Below, piece after piece: positions 11,041 to 22,439 of a stretch of 44,762 bases of DNA. The notes beneath the pieces were generated by a model. The model worked only from the letters and a program-made list of their open reading frames with translations. It did not search any database and had not been told where the DNA came from. The position numbers were made by a program, and so were the translations under genes. This DNA comes from Copromyces sp. CBS 386.78 (Eukaryota > Ascomycota > Sordariomycetes > Sordariales > Sordariaceae), in contig MU839287.1 of assembly GCA_030685235.1 (NCBI GenBank), positions 1-44,762 of the forward strand, given 5' to 3'. Every line of letters begins with the position of its first letter. Position 1 is the stretch's first letter.

Positions 11041-13020
11041 ATAGCTTATTTAGCTAATAAGAAAGCCCCGTCTTCTTCTTCAATTAAAATTAATTCTAAA
11101 ACTACTACTATATTTTAGAAGGTTAATTTTCGAAAGGCTACTATTAAAATTATCCCTAATACTTAACTTACAATATATCCCCTCTCTATTAAACCGTTTC
11201 GCTCCTAATTTACTTAAATTATCCCTAACTATTATAAAAATACTATTGTTAACCCCGCTTCGTCAAATCCCGAATTAAATTCCGATTCATCCTCTTCTTC
11301 TTCCTCCCTTTCAAGCCCTAACCCCAACCCTAACCCTAACCCCAATCCCAACTTCAACCCTAATCCCAATTCCGGCTCCAATTCTAGGGATAAATCTAAA
11401 GATAAATATACGGGAAGCCGGTTAAAAAATTCAATTTATAAACTAAAATTAATTAAAATATATTAATCTTCTAATAAAGCTAAAAAATTAAATAATAAAT
11501 ATAAAAGAAATAAAAACGAATTTAATGGAAGTTTAAACAATATTCGAATTATTATATGTCGCCCTAACCGAATATATTTAAAAGAGGAAGGAGTATAATA
11601 TATTGGGCAAGGAGGTGTAACGAACGAGGAGGACGATAAAAAACTTAGTAAAGAAGGAACTCGAATTAAAAAGTCAGCAAAAAAAATTAAGAAGGCGGTT
11701 CGTAATAACGCTAAAAAATCCGTATATAAGCCTACCGCCCGTCCTACATATTATTAAACCGTTGGGAAATATAATAAACTTATTGAAAAAGCGGTTAAAG
11801 AGCCCGTTAAAAAGCCCGTCGAAAAGCCCGTCGAAGAAGTAGTCGAAAAGCCCGCTAAAGAACCCGTCGAAAAGCCTATTGAAAAGCCTATTAAAAAAAT
11901 AATTGAAAAGCCCGTCGATTACTTTATAAATAAGTCTAATAAATATAAAAATTCTAATAGAAAGTTTAATAAGGGTAAAAGTAATAACGAAAATAAGGAT
12001 AATACTTATAAACTTAATAATAAAAAGTTTAGTAAGGGTAAGGGTAAAGATAACACTAAGCCCCGTAATAATAAGAGTTCTAAGAGTTCTTGTAAGTAGA
12101 AATTAAATAATAATAATAATAATAAAATTAAGTATACTAAAATTAATTATTTAAAAGAATTTAAAGCGATAGTATTTAACGAAATAATTGAAATTAATAA
12201 TTTAAGATTCCGCTACAACGGCACTTTTAAACCTTCTACCTACGTTCGGGCTATTAGTAAAATTAATAAAAAGTTCCCCGAATTCGTATTAAATATTAAA
12301 TAGGCTAAATCGATTTATAATATATTTAAAAAGAAATATTGTATCTTTAAATAGTTAGGTAATAAATTTAGGATCGGTTATAAGACCGACGTAAATAGGT
12401 AGTAATATATTTTAAACGATAATATTTAAAATAAATTAATTAAAGTTAATATATATTTATAAAGTTATAAAAAAACGAAGTTAGGTTATATTAACTATTA
12501 TTTAGAAAAATTACGAATTTAATTAATTTAAGTACTATATTTTCGTAGAAGTACGGGTATATAAATAACTTTAAGGTAATATACCTACCGCTGTTAATTA
12601 ATTTACGAATTCTATTATTAATCCTACTAAATATAATCAAGGGGGTAATAATAATAATAATAACGAAGGCGAAGATACTGAAAATAACGGAGATAATAAT
12701 CCCGGTCTATTTATTAAAAAGTAGAAAATAATTAAAGATACCCCTTGTAAGGAAATACTTATTTCCCTAATTAATATTTCTAAAAGTTTTAAACTATAAG
12801 TTCTAATTATTCGAACTTTAATAAATAATTGTATTAAATATAATACCTTTAAATAAAAACGTTTAACGGAAGGGGGAAGCAACTTTAAATATTATATATA
12901 TAAAGCGTTAATTATTTTCGAATAAAACTATAACGGCTAACTTACCACTATAACTAAAAAATTCTTCGAATTATAGAAGTAAAAAACTATCGCTATATAA
13001 TTCGTTTTAATAAATAAATC
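11041..13020 (+). pseudogene. Myb/SANT-like DNA-binding protein relic of the Harbinger element
   Basis: From 11,041 to about 12,460 one frame stays open apart from TAA/TAG codons that fit RIP of CAA/CAG/TGG. It reads a Ser-rich and Asn-Pro repeat region (about 11,290-11,390), a Lys/Glu/Pro repeat region (about 11,780-11,920, EKPVEKP-like), a Lys/Asn-rich stretch, then KEFKAIVFNEI...FKPSTYVRAISKINKKFP...AKSIYNIFKKKY. That has the spacing of the fungal/plant Myb/SANT-like domain (Myb_DNA-bind_3 type). After a frame change, about 12,857-13,020 resembles the C-terminal 'A..IFE...L' helix region of such proteins. In PIF/Harbinger elements this second protein binds the ends and helps the transposase; that role is family knowledge, not shown here. 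Confidence 0.65.
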
Positions 13021-13899
13021 TTAATAGGAATTCTTTTTAAAAAAATTATTTAATTAATTCGTCCCTAATACTATCCCGCCGTCTACCTAATTACAATATA
13101 TTCTTATAGTACTAATAAATAAAATTGAAAATAATTAAAATAATATATAGGATAATCGGGTTATCGGAATTAAAAAGTAAGTATTCTCGTCTTCGCTATT
13201 TTATTATTAAAGGCTTTCTACCTTCTCTAAAGGTTTTATTAACTTAATTAAATATAATGCCGGAAATTCTTTTTACAGACGTTTTCGCACTCCTCTAATA
13301 ATATTCGGGGGGGAAAGTAATATCGGTAAAGTATTAATATTATAATTGTATTAAAATATTAAAAAGTGAATATAATATAATGTACTAAATAAAATAAAAA
13401 AAATATATAATTAGCTTATTAGAGGAAAATTTAATACCGATTACTACCAAATATATTTATTATTATTAATAAACTTCCTAATAAAATATAAAAGTATTTT
13501 TACCAATTTCCAACTAATAGATTTATAATTAATTTAATAGTATTAAAATTACTATACTATATTTAGGGTAGAGGGTAAGGAAAATTTTAAAAACGACTAA
13601 ATTAAAATTAATAAAAAGTTTAAAAATCGAAATTTAATTTTGGAATTTAATTTCTAAACTCTAATTCAGAGCCTAGCCTAGCCTAATTAGCCTAATATAT
13701 TAGCTACCCCTTAATTAATTTATATTATTTATATTTTATTTAAATTTATCGACATTTATCTATTAATCTAAAATATTTACTTATTATATACTAATTACTT
13801 ACAACCGTACTAACTACTTACTAACTATTATACGAACCTTCTAACGGGGAATTTTAAAGATTCTATTCATTTTATAATTCCAAGCCCCTATTACCACTT

Positions 13900-14180
13900 T
13901 TTAAATTTTTCACCCTCCTTTAACCGGTCGTATTTAATAAATAGTAATAATATTCCCGAAATCATCGCCGGGGGCCGGTCGCGTTCAATAGCCCAAATAA
14001 TATTAATATTCCCAAAATCATCGCCCGGCTACTAAGCTATCGAAATAAAATCTAATTTAATAACCCAAACGCTAACAATATTCGCAAAATTATTACCTTC
14101 GGCTAATCGCATTCAATAACCCAAATAATACTAATATTCCTAAAATTATCACCGGACTACCGGGCTATCGAAGTAAAATC
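13900..14180. repeat. Two-copy tandem repeat of about 120 bp
   Basis: CCCAAATAATATTAATATTC and the following CAAAATCATC...GCTATCGAA recur with small changes, the copies differing mainly by C/T. It lies inside the RIP-degraded element. Confidence 0.5.
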
Positions 14181-14409
14181 CAGTTTATTACCAAAGAGCA
14201 CTACCCTTCTACGGCTTTAACTATCCCTATCGAAGTTCGTAATAAGGATTAATATTAGCACTATAACAGCATTAAACAAATTAAAAACCCGGTTACTATA
14301 ACCTTTCCAACTTACTTTACCAAATCTATTTCGCCTTTTATAAAGTTCGGACATAAAATTTTCCGTCCTTTTTATCGTCTATTTTCCCTTTTATCATCCC
14401 CCTTTACCC

Positions 14410-14880
14410 TCCCTTTACCCTTTCTTAATTTCTAATTTCTAATTTCTTAATTTTCTAATTTCTAGGTTCTAATTTCTAAGTTCTAATTTACCTTTTCTAG
14501 TTTACCTTTTCTAATTTCTAATTTCTAATTTCCCTTTTCTAAGTTTTCTAGGTTTTCTAATTTCTAATTTCTAATTTCCCTTTTTTAAGTTTTCTAATTT
14601 CTAGTTTCTAATTTCTAGGTTCTAATTTCTCTTTCCTAGTTTCCCTTTCCTAGTTTCCCTTTCTTAATTTCCCTTTTCTAATTTCCCTTTTCTAATTTCC
14701 CTTTCCTAATTTCCCTTTCCTAATTTCCTTTTTCTAATTTCCCTTTTCTAATTTCCCTTTCCTAATTTCCCTTTCCTAATTTCCCTTTTTTAATTTCCCT
14801 TTCCTAATTTCCCTTTTATAATCTCCTTTTCTTAACTTCCCTTTTCTAGTTTCCCTTTTCTAATTTCTAACTATCCCTTT
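14410..14880. repeat. Pyrimidine-rich low-complexity tract (CTAATTTCCCTTT-type)
   Basis: Dozens of imperfect 9-12 bp units such as CTAATTTCCCTTT and TTTCTAATTTC. It has no coding features. Confidence 0.85.
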
Positions 14881-15339
14881 CTTTATTAACCTATTTCCTT
14901 AAGGATAAAAAGCCTTCTTTCTAATTTCTAATAAACTTCTTCCTACGATTTTACAAATTTATTTCAATAATCCGACGAACTTCCTTCAACGATTTTACAA
15001 ACTTCCAACCAAATTCGGACAATCTTCCTTTTTTATTTAAATAAAAACTTAAAAATATCCCTACTAATAATAATAATATTAAGACTAGCAATTTCCAATT
15101 CTATTATCTAAATCCAATTCAAATACCAAACTAATATTATTAGCGACTAATTCGATAACCAACCCGATAGCCAATTCGGCACCGCTAGTACTGCTAGTAC
15201 TATCAATACTATTAATACTACTAATAATATTAGTGATATTAGTAAACGCTACCCTTAAAAATATTACTACTAATTAATAAAATACCCTCAACGGCAAAAT
15301 TCGAATATTAATAAACCTATCCTAAAATATTTAATATTA

Positions 15340-15520
15340 TTCACTATTAACCTTCTTAACGAAAGCGAATTATTAAACTATATATATTAAACATCCTTAA
15401 TATTACCGCTATTAGAAAGGCCGACTATAATAAATTAAATCGGCAATTATATATATTATTCAATATTATTTAGGACCCGTCCTTAATATAATAATAAATT
15501 AAGGGCTAATAAAGAATAAG
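15340..15520. repeat. Internal direct duplication, copy 1
   Basis: The segment with AACGAA(A)GCGAATTATTAAA and CTAATAAAGAATAAGGATAT recurs, diverged, at about 17,920-18,150. Both copies follow a CTAATTT-type tract, so the duplicated unit probably includes that tract and is above 1 kb. Confidence 0.6.
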
Positions 15521-15814
15521 GATATTAAACGTAATATTAGCTATTTTAATTACTTAATAAAATATTGCCCTCCTACCTAAAACTTTAATTTTAATAGTAT
15601 AGGGGGGTATAAATAATATAGTAATAAATAATATAAATTATATTTCCCAAATACCGAAATTATTTATCCTATCCTACGAATATAAATATTACTGCTACTA
15701 ATACCGAATTAATATTATTTTATAATTATAAGCATTACCGCCATCGATACCGAATTAATATTTTTTTATAATTATAAGTACTACCGCTACTAATATTAAA
15801 AAGGTTTTAAAATA

Positions 15815-16055
15815 CTAATTTAAAACAATTTTATAGAAATAATCTTACTATTCTAATTCGTCGAATTAGAATTTACCGGTTTAAAATAATTTTATAGAAA
15901 TAATTTTATTATTCTAATTTATTGAATTAAAATTTACTAATTCAAAACAATTTTATAGAAATAATCTTATTATTCTAATTCGTCGAATTAAAGTTTACCG
16001 GTCTAAAATAATTTTATAAAAATAATTTTATTATTCTAATTTATTGAGCTAAAGC
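15815..16055. repeat. Four-copy tandem repeat, unit about 61 bp
   Basis: Units carry AAAATAATTTTATAGAAATA, then CTAATTCGTCGAATTA or CTAATTTATTGAATTA. The alternation CGTCG versus TATTG fits independent C-to-T mutation of separate copies. Confidence 0.75.
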
Positions 16056-17149
16056 TCTTCTAAGATAACTTCGACGATATATAAATATATTAAATATAAT
16101 AAAATAACGATAATTATTATAAATTATTCCTCGCTTCCCCCTATTATTAATTTTTATTATTTCCCTCCTTTTTAAATAATTAATCGACTAATAATATTTA
16201 TTTAACGGTAAATTTTTTAAAATATGTAAATCCTATTAATAGAATCCTAATATACTATATCGTTCTATTACTTACGGGTGAATAATACTTGAAAAGGTTA
16301 AGATCCGAACCGCGGGGGGTTACGGGTACGATTTAAATATATTAGTCGGCTATTTGTTAGGGAGTGTTTTGAATACTAATTTCTATTTTAAAATAATTTT
16401 TACTATTAATTACGCTTATAATAGCTACTAATACTACTAAAACTTAATTAAGCCCCTTAGACCAAGCCGATAAACGATTACTATTAATTATTAATATTTT
16501 TAATACCTTTAGTAAAGTCGTTAAAAGAGATTAATATAATTCTTATACTAATTATTAAATTATATTTAATACTATTAAAGGTCGTTAAAAAAGATTAATA
16601 TAATTCCTATACTAACTATTAAATTATATTTAATATTATTAGAAATCGTTAAAAAAAATTAATACAATTCCTATACTAGTTATTAAATTATATTTAAATA
16701 TTACAACCATAAGTATATTAAAAACGGTTAGGTTATTAACCCGAGAATTATACTTATTATTAACTAAATTTAATAATATTATAACTTTTTAATTAGGATT
16801 AAATTTAATTATTAATATTCTTAAAATTAGTTAAATATTATATAAGCGGATATTATTTTTATAATTACTAATAATTACTTATTTAACCCTCTATAGGGGG
16901 CTAGAAACCCAATACTACAATTACCTTTAATATTAACTATATAACTATTCGAAAATAATAAAGTCTAATTAAAGGAAGAGATTAATACTAATTATACAAT
17001 TATTTAAGAATAATAAAGTCCAATTAAAGAAAAAGATTAATATTAATGCTAAATTAAACCGTTTAACTCTATAAGGGCAAGTCATTAAAGTAAATTTATT
17101 ATTATACTAACCTATTTATATACTACCCCCCTTTACCACCCTCTTTCCA

Positions 17150-17460
17150 ATTTTTAGGTTTTCTAATTTACTAATTTTCTAATTTCCCGGTTTTCTAATC
17201 CCTTTCCTTTTATTATTCCTTTTTAATTTTCTAATTTACTAATTTTCTAATTTTCTTATTTTCTAATCCCTTTCCTTTTATTATTCCTTTCTAATTTTCT
17301 AATTTACTAATTTACTAATTTTCTAATTTACTAATTTAGTAGTTTTCTAGTTTTCTAATTTTCTAATTTTCTAATTTTCTAATTTTCTAATTTTCTAATT
17401 TTCTAATTTTCTAATTTTCTAATTTTCTAATTTTCTAATTTTCTAACCCCTTACCTTTCA
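17150..17460. repeat. TTTTCTAA octamer array
   Basis: From about 17,340 to 17,447 the 8 bp unit TTTTCTAA repeats almost perfectly. Related looser copies start near 17,150. It resembles the tract at 14,410-14,880. Confidence 0.85.
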
Positions 17461-17919
17461 TTCCTATCCCTCTCTCCGATTTTTATTTCCCCCCCTTCTC
17501 CCCTTCTTATTTCCCCCCTATCCCTTCACTATTTCCCCCCTATCCTTTTATTATTTCCCTTCTTTCCCTTTATTATTCCCTTCTTTTCCCTTTATAATTT
17601 GCTTTATCTTTTATCTTATTTATTAAATTAAATATTTATTAACAATTGTTAATAAAAATAATAAATTCCAATATTATTGTCCAAACCCAATTTAAAAAAA
17701 AAAAGAAAACCCGAATATTTAATTCAATAGCCAACCCCTAATTTATTTAATAACTAAACCGGTATTACTAATAATATTAATACTATTAATATTATTAATA
17801 ATATTAGCAATATTAAAATTAATTAAAATAATATTTAATAATAATAATAAATTTATTAACTATAGTAAACCTAATAGTAATAGTAAGCTTAATCCAAAAT
17901 ATTAATATCGTTAATTATT

Positions 17920-18150
17920 CTTCTACTATTAACCTTCCTAACGAAAACGAATTATTAAACTATATATATCGGACATTTTTAATATTACTACTATTAGAGA
18001 AACCGACCTTTAAACCGTTATATTAGTATTTATCAACTATAGATCTAATATATTTACTACTATTAAACCTCTATAACCTATCCTCTATACAATAATAAAC
18101 TAGGCGACTAATAAAGAATAAGGATATTAATTAATTATATAGCTATCTAT
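17920..18150. repeat. Internal direct duplication, copy 2
   Basis: Diverged copy of 15,340-15,520 in the same orientation. Confidence 0.6.
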
Positions 18151-18325
18151 TAATATCAACCCTAATACCTCTCCCTAATAAAAAAGTACAATAATATTAT
18201 AAAATTAATAACCTTTACAAAGACCCTAACTGCAAATAATATAAAGAACCGATATAACCTTCTCCTACCTATACCCTTTAAATATAAAAGTATATTTAAA
18301 TAAATTCTTAATTCACTATATTAAT

Positions 18326-18570
18326 TCGAAGGAGAAAATATATTAATTATAACTACTTTTAATGTAAAGAACGGCCCGCTATCGATTTGAAGGAGAAAAT
18401 ACGTTAGTTATAACCACTTTTAACGTAAAGAACGGCCCGCTATCAATTCGAAAGAGAAAATACGTTAATTATAACCACTTTAACGTAAGGAATAACTCGC
18501 TACCAAACATATATCGATTCGAAGGAGAAGATATATTAGTTATAACTACTTTCAATATAAAGAATAACTT
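18326..18570. repeat. Four-copy tandem repeat, unit about 62-70 bp
   Basis: Units share TTCGAA(G/A)GAGAAAATA, TTA(A/G)TTATAACTAC or ACCAC, and AAAGAACGGCCCGCTATC, with C/T differences between units. Confidence 0.75.
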
Positions 18571-18789
18571 CCCTTAATTAAGTTATAATATTTAATACCC
18601 CCGGTAGCAATAATATTCCCAATAGTAATAAACTCATCTTACAATTATTATTTCTTCTTAAAAGTATATACTATTATACTAACTAAATTTTTATAAAAAC
18701 TATTAATCCTTCGCTAATAAAGGTTAATATTAAATAATTGTTCCCGCTATTTAGTATAAGGTAGGCGGAATTAAAATAAATATACTATT

Positions 18790-20165
18790 ATTTAAATAAT
18801 TTATTTAGTATTCTTCTTTATAAAGAAAATTAAAGGCTAAATATACTATTTATTACTTAATTTACTCCCTAATTTATACCTTTCCTACTAATCTACCTAT
18901 AAAAAATCCGCGATTTCCTTACGAAATTAATATATTTCGTTAACCTCCCCTAGAACCAAATCCCTATAATTAAAATTATTTAATTAATTATCTTCTTTAT
19001 TAGGGGTTGCTATAGTAATTAACCTTTTAAAACGCTTATGTTCGGTTTTATATTTAATTTATAATTCCTTATATTAAAATATAAAGTTATAAAGGTTAGT
19101 AATAGCTAAAATAACGTCCTTCTAAGTTTTAATACCGTATTCTAAATTTTAACGATAAATACCGAAGATCCTAATAAATATACCCTAAGTAATTTTAATA
19201 CTAACCCGAATTAAATTATAATGTTTATTAAATAACTCCTATTTATTTTAGAAAGTATAATTACCCTATTCTAGTATATAATACCGAATACTATAATATA
19301 GTACTAGTATCCTCTTTATCGCCGGATAATTAATGTCCCTAAAATAATACTAATTATAAAGGATTAAGAAATTGTTATTAATAATATTATAGAAAATACG
19401 AACGTTATTAATAAAACCTTCCCAACTGATACGTAAATACGTAAAGCGCCCGTCTATATTAATAGTACCTAATATATTTTAGGTAATATAGCTTTTGTAA
19501 ATAATTTAAATTAAAAACTAATTTTAAGGAATACGCGTAAAAAAGAACTTCCTATCTATTATATTAAAGCAATTCTAGAAATAGGGGTAAAACTGTAAAA
19601 ACTTCCGGATTTTAGGCTAGACCACCTATTCTAATTATTTAATAAAAGCCTTTGCAAAGTGGAAGAGGTATTTTATAATATAATAAAAAGTATTATTAAG
19701 AATTTAATAAATTAATATTATAATGTTTAATATAGTATTAAATATATATTAACTTATAAATAGTATTGGGATTATAACTAAAAATAATATTTATATCCCT
19801 TTAAATTTTACTTTAATTTAATATATAAAAATAAATAATAAATCTTTATTTATTAGATAAATACTGCCTACCCTTTAAGCTACCGTAAGAAGAAAATTAT
19901 AAATAAAAGCTATAAAAAACTTCTTTATTTATACGAACCCAATTAAAAAAGAAGGTATTTAGTATATTAAAAAACTTATTTACTTTTAATACCTTAAATT
20001 TAATCGTTTAGTAGAAAGGTAGTAGGATATTATTTAATAGTACGAAATTATGTAATATAAAGATATATAGAGCGGTAATAATATTAGAAGTAACGGTTTA
20101 GAATTGTAATTAAAACTCTTCGTAAAAGTCTTCGTTTTCGTTATCGGGCGCTATAATAAAGATTA
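18790..20165 (-). pseudogene. PIF/Harbinger DDE transposase relic
   Basis: Read on the minus strand with TAA/TAG taken as RIP products, the region gives an HTH-like N-terminal part (about 19,700-19,880) and then the DDE_Tnp_4 landmarks: DIDGRFTY (about 19,450), YYLGDINYP and RYYILE (about 19,260-19,330), ELFNKHYNLIR, a GIFIRIFGIYRWNLEY-like stretch (W restored) and AITNLYNFI (about 19,080-19,110). The tail resembles the usual 'R.EIA..MW.DY' end near 18,900. These match the family's D...GDxGYP...E...LFN..H...R...E..FG.LK.RF...LHN order. Transposition is its family role; this copy is dead, with stops throughout. Confidence 0.75.
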
Positions 20166-20603
20166 TTAAATAAATAAAGATAAAAAAGGATATAAAAAAG
20201 GAAAAGGGGAAAGAGACAAATATTTTATTTAGAAGGGGGGAAGGTATTTATTATTAAATTGGTATTTAAAATTAATTAAATTACTTAATAACTTTAATAA
20301 AGCGTTGTAAATATAGCGTATATACAAATTCGTATATATTAACCGCAATCCTTAACGTACTACGTCTCAATTTTAAAATATAGTACGTTAAAAACTATAA
20401 TTAAGGATTTCGAAGATTCTGGCCTTCTAATTAGTTAAATCGAAGATTTGGGGTAGGTGCAGGTGGTTGCATGTAGTTGCAGGGTGTGTATGAAAAATAA
20501 GGTTTTTGAGCCGAACACGAAAAATCGCAGTAGTACGTTAGTACGTCCTACATACAAAATCTTAACCTGGGAACGTACTAACGTGCAACCGAACAGGCCT
20601 TTA

Positions 20604-20937
20604 GGCGCCGAACAAGCGGTTCTACTTCGATCACATGGGCAACAAACTGTCTCAGCTCCGTCAAGACGCCATCAACGAGCGTCACGCTAGGGGATTCTAC
20701 ACCTGCTCCAAATGCTTCAATGTAGAGCTCGAGGAGCAGCGGTTGTGCGATGACTGCCGCCAGGACGGGGATAACGCTAAGGCCAGGCGCGCGGCTGGTA
20801 TTCCGCCTAAGGGGGGAAAGTGGGCGAAGGGCGCCAAGCGCCCCAAGAAGGATGAGGGAAGTGAGGGGAAGGGTGGCAAGGATGCTGGCGGGAAGGTCAA
20901 GTCCGGCCGTGTCTCCAAGAAGGGCCAGAAGAAGTAG
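20604..20937 (+). pseudogene. Family gene C, 3' part (Cys-rich domain and basic tail)
   Basis: Continues gene C after the element; the frame fits when one TTA copy is removed. The restored codon is TAG, followed by 110 sense codons to TAG 20,935-20,937. Features are YFDHMGNKLSQ, RHARGFYTCSKCFN, LCDDCRQDG, KARRAAGIPPKGGKWAKG and a Lys-rich tail ending VSKKGQKK. It has no frame damage and no RIP, so the interruption is probably recent or the exon is protected from mutation. ATG 20,635 could in principle start a short protein with the whole domain, but paralogs lack that ATG. Confidence 0.75.
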
Positions 20938-21236
20938 GAGGACATGCAGGACTTGTAACTAGGTACAAGTAGTACGGCTCGGTCGTTGGAGGTTTGAGGG
21001 GGTCTTGGGCGTTTGGAATGGGAATGGAATTCTAGTGGTTGCTTGTCGTCCACACTCTTTACCTATCTTCGCCTTTAACGAGAAGTTCTTTTGCCAAGAT
21101 CTTGTGCGACTGACCCTTCTTGTGCTGTTATTCCATGTTCTCATCTCTCCATTTTTACCTACGGTACCTTACCTTATATACCAAATATCTTGATCAGTAA
21201 GTTCATTATTAAAATCTGTAGCCTTGGTGAGTTTGC
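20938..21236. other. 3' flank of gene C
   Basis: Non-coding. It resembles the sequence after gene D (about 21,641-21,780; both contain AGTAC(G/T)GCTCGGT and GGGG(G/T)TCTT), showing that the 3' flank was duplicated with the gene. Confidence 0.5.
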
Positions 21237-21640
21237 CCACTTGGAGGTATCCTTGAGCGATAAGATTCAGCAGACGGTAAATGAGAGTTATGCAAGCGGT
21301 TACTGCACCTGTACCGGGTCTGGTGTACAAGTGCGAGACGTGCACTGCCATTCGCTCGCCTAGGCGCCGAGCAAGAGCTTCTGCTTCACACATCTGAAGA
21401 AAAAGATCAGCGAGGCTCGCCAGGTTGTCATTAACGAGCGGTATACTCGTGGTCTGTATACTTGCTCAAAGTGCTTTAATGCAGAGGTAGACACGCAGCG
21501 CCTCTGCGACGCTTGTCGCCAGGATGGCGTGGATTGCAAGGCTCGGCGGTGCGCGCCGCGGGCATTCCTCCCAAGGGAAAGGGTGCCGGCAACAAGGTCA
21601 AGTCCGGTCGTGTCACCAAGGGCAAGAAGACCGCAAGATA
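21237..21640 (+). pseudogene. Family gene D: fragment with two partial domain copies
   Basis: The first part (about 21,237-21,320) reads AHLEVSLSDKIQQTVNESYASGYCTCTG, similar to the post-stop domain of gene A. It then runs through DVHCHSLA into TAG 21,361-21,363. The same frame continues APSKSFCFTHLKKK, RYTRGLYTCSKCFN and LCDACRQDG. A frameshift near 21,550 then moves the conserved GIPPKGKGAGNKVK...RVTKGKKTAR tail into another frame (stop near 21,640). The N-terminal repeat region is absent. So it is a truncated, chimeric, frameshifted copy, yet it keeps the UAG hairpin. Confidence 0.7.
21354..21372 (+). promoter_or_regulatory. UAG hairpin of gene D
   Basis: The arms GCTC (21,354-21,357) and GAGC (21,369-21,372) pair; further out, one C-A mismatch is followed by another T-A pair. 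The inner GC/GC, loop CTAG (21,360-21,363) and GCC bulge are as in A, B and C. Confidence 0.6.
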
Positions 21641-22360
21641 GGAGGAAGCTGGTTGGGGAAATGTACCCGCAGATAGTACTGCTCGGTTGGTTGGTTGCAT
21701 GTGGGGGCTTGGAGGGGTCTTTGGCGTTCAAGTTCCGGGCGGGTAGGCAATTTTGGTGGGTTGCGTGTAGTCCGCTTGCTTCTTTCTGTTTCATCATTGT
21801 TGTCTCATTCTTTGTTGTCCCTGCCCATTGTCCTATCTTTGTTCGTGTTTTGGTTCCATGGGAAATCCAAAATCGAGGTTGGCCAGAGCCCCATGTCTCT
21901 GCTCCTCTCATCACCGCTCTAAAGCTTCAGTTCTGACACTTGACATCTGTGCGCTGCAAGTGCTCTCTTTCTCACGGCAATTTTTCCTTTTTCTTTTGGT
22001 TTTCCTTCTTTTTTCTTTCTTTTTTCTCCTTTTTTTTTTTTTTTTCCTTTTTGGCTGGGATGGGCAACTAGGGAACAAGGCACAACATGCCAAGCCCGGC
22101 GATGTGGAACCTGGTTGAGGCTGCAAGGTTGGAGAATGCTTGGCAGTTAAGGAAATGCTTTATGACCCGCTGTAAAAATCAAGTTGTACTACCACTTACA
22201 CAACTTTGAGATATCCACCCTGTGGATCTCCGCGTTGGCGGTTACCGGGGTCTGTTCGCAGCCTTATCGAGTGATAAGCCCGTCACCGGTTTCATTTTCT
22301 GGGTCGGCGTTGTTAATCTAACATCACGAACTCCCGCATCTTCGATGTCGACAAAAGTCA
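21641..22360. other. Intergenic with a polypyrimidine tract
   Basis: No gene recognised. A T/C-rich run lies at about 21,960-22,060, including a T15-type run near 22,030. Confidence 0.6.
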
Positions 22361-22439
22361 CACTTGGACTGGACGAAAAGGCCTTATAGCCGATGCCATT
22401 ACCATAGAAAAAGGTCCCACATCGCAACGGTTCGACGTA

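Larger units (their letters stand above)
10431..20600. mobile_element. PIF/Harbinger-type DNA transposon, two-gene, RIP-degraded
   Basis: The element starts AGGCCTGTTCGG and ends with its exact complement (12 bp terminal inverted repeats). It is flanked by a 3 bp duplication TTA (10,428-10,430 and 20,601-20,603). A 3 bp TWA-type target and two genes, one Myb/SANT-like and one DDE transposase, are the known hallmarks of PIF/Harbinger. The terminal 110 bp (left) and about 260 bp (right) match the two short elements at 23,373 and 36,941. The interior is RIP-mutated (no CA/TG, CG kept). The centre (13,300-18,700) has low-complexity tracts, tandem repeats and an internal duplication. A nested insertion there cannot be excluded, so 10,170 bp may exceed the original size. 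Confidence 0.85.

Noticed and set aside
11316..11380. Telomere-like CCCTAACCC repeats
   Set aside because: They are irregular and lie within the continuous reading frame of the Myb/SANT relic, where they encode an Asn-Pro repeat.
12637..12882. 81-codon minus-strand ORF
   Set aside because: Lies over the Myb/SANT relic in RIP-mutated DNA, with no features of its own.
20635..20937. Separate 100-codon gene starting at ATG 20,635
   Set aside because: The ATG is not conserved among paralogs, and the frame joins gene C exactly when the transposon is removed.
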